This document shows, piece by piece, positions 5,608 through 5,625 of a stretch of 5,625 nucleotides of DNA. The notes below the pieces were generated by a model, which ran no database searches, had not been told where the DNA came from, and was given only the letters and a program-made list of their open reading frames with translations. Source of the DNA: Brevundimonas vancanneytii (GTDB lineage: Bacteria > Pseudomonadota > Alphaproteobacteria > Caulobacterales > Caulobacteraceae); NCBI GenBank assembly GCA_945874855.1, contig CAMCIP010000153.1:1-5625 (forward strand), written 5' to 3'. The first letter of the stretch is position 1. Every line of letters starts with the position of its first letter. Both the position numbers and the translations under genes were made by a program.

Positions 5608-5625
5608 AGGCATGTTGAACCGGGT

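Noticed and set aside
5612..5625. A possible start of the next gene: ATG at 5612 reading MLNR and then the window edge (lolA often follows ftsK in this group)
   Set aside because: Only four codons are visible, there is no good ribosome-binding site outside the stem of the repeat, and nothing identifies the product.

Overview
The base composition is very GC-rich and the gene content is ordinary chromosomal core. Together with the family variants seen, this points to an alphaproteobacterium of the Caulobacterales, most like Brevundimonas or Caulobacter. That placement is inferred from protein style and gene order recalled from the group, not from a database search. There are five protein genes and no RNA gene, insertion sequence, CRISPR array or phage gene. 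I see no new multi-gene system. The unusual signal is in the short intergenic DNA.

Layout: (1) 1-1720, plus strand, is a compact run of three genes. They are the 3' part of a thioredoxin-TPR chaperone of the CnoX/YbbN type, a stand-alone LON substrate-binding-domain protein, and a 65-residue Trm112/YcaR-family protein. The first two are 58 bases apart, and a 19-codon reading frame bridges that gap through TGATG stop-start overlaps at both ends. The second and third are 9 bases apart. (2) 1721-1784 is the gap between convergent genes and carries a GC-rich stem-loop repeat. (3) 1785-3038, minus strand, encodes a UbiH/UbiF/COQ6-family FAD hydroxylase, probably for ubiquinone synthesis. (4) 3039-3160 is a divergent intergenic region of 122 bases with a TAAA-N7-TTAAC sequence close to the CtrA box. 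(5) 3161-5533, plus strand, is a complete FtsK DNA translocase. (6) 5534-5625 holds a second copy of the repeat in (2), followed by a longer inverted arm. The window ends there.

The genes cover housekeeping roles: protein quality control and redox (CnoX, LON domain), methyltransferase or translation support (Trm112), respiratory quinone synthesis (UbiH family), and division-coupled chromosome segregation (FtsK). The most interesting observations are three. First, the two intergenic repeats share 27 of 30 bases, and two of the three differences preserve a base pair in the stem. Both sit about ten bases after a TAG stop. Second, a CtrA-like site lies upstream of ftsK. Third, the mini-ORF coupling arrangement lies between the first two genes.
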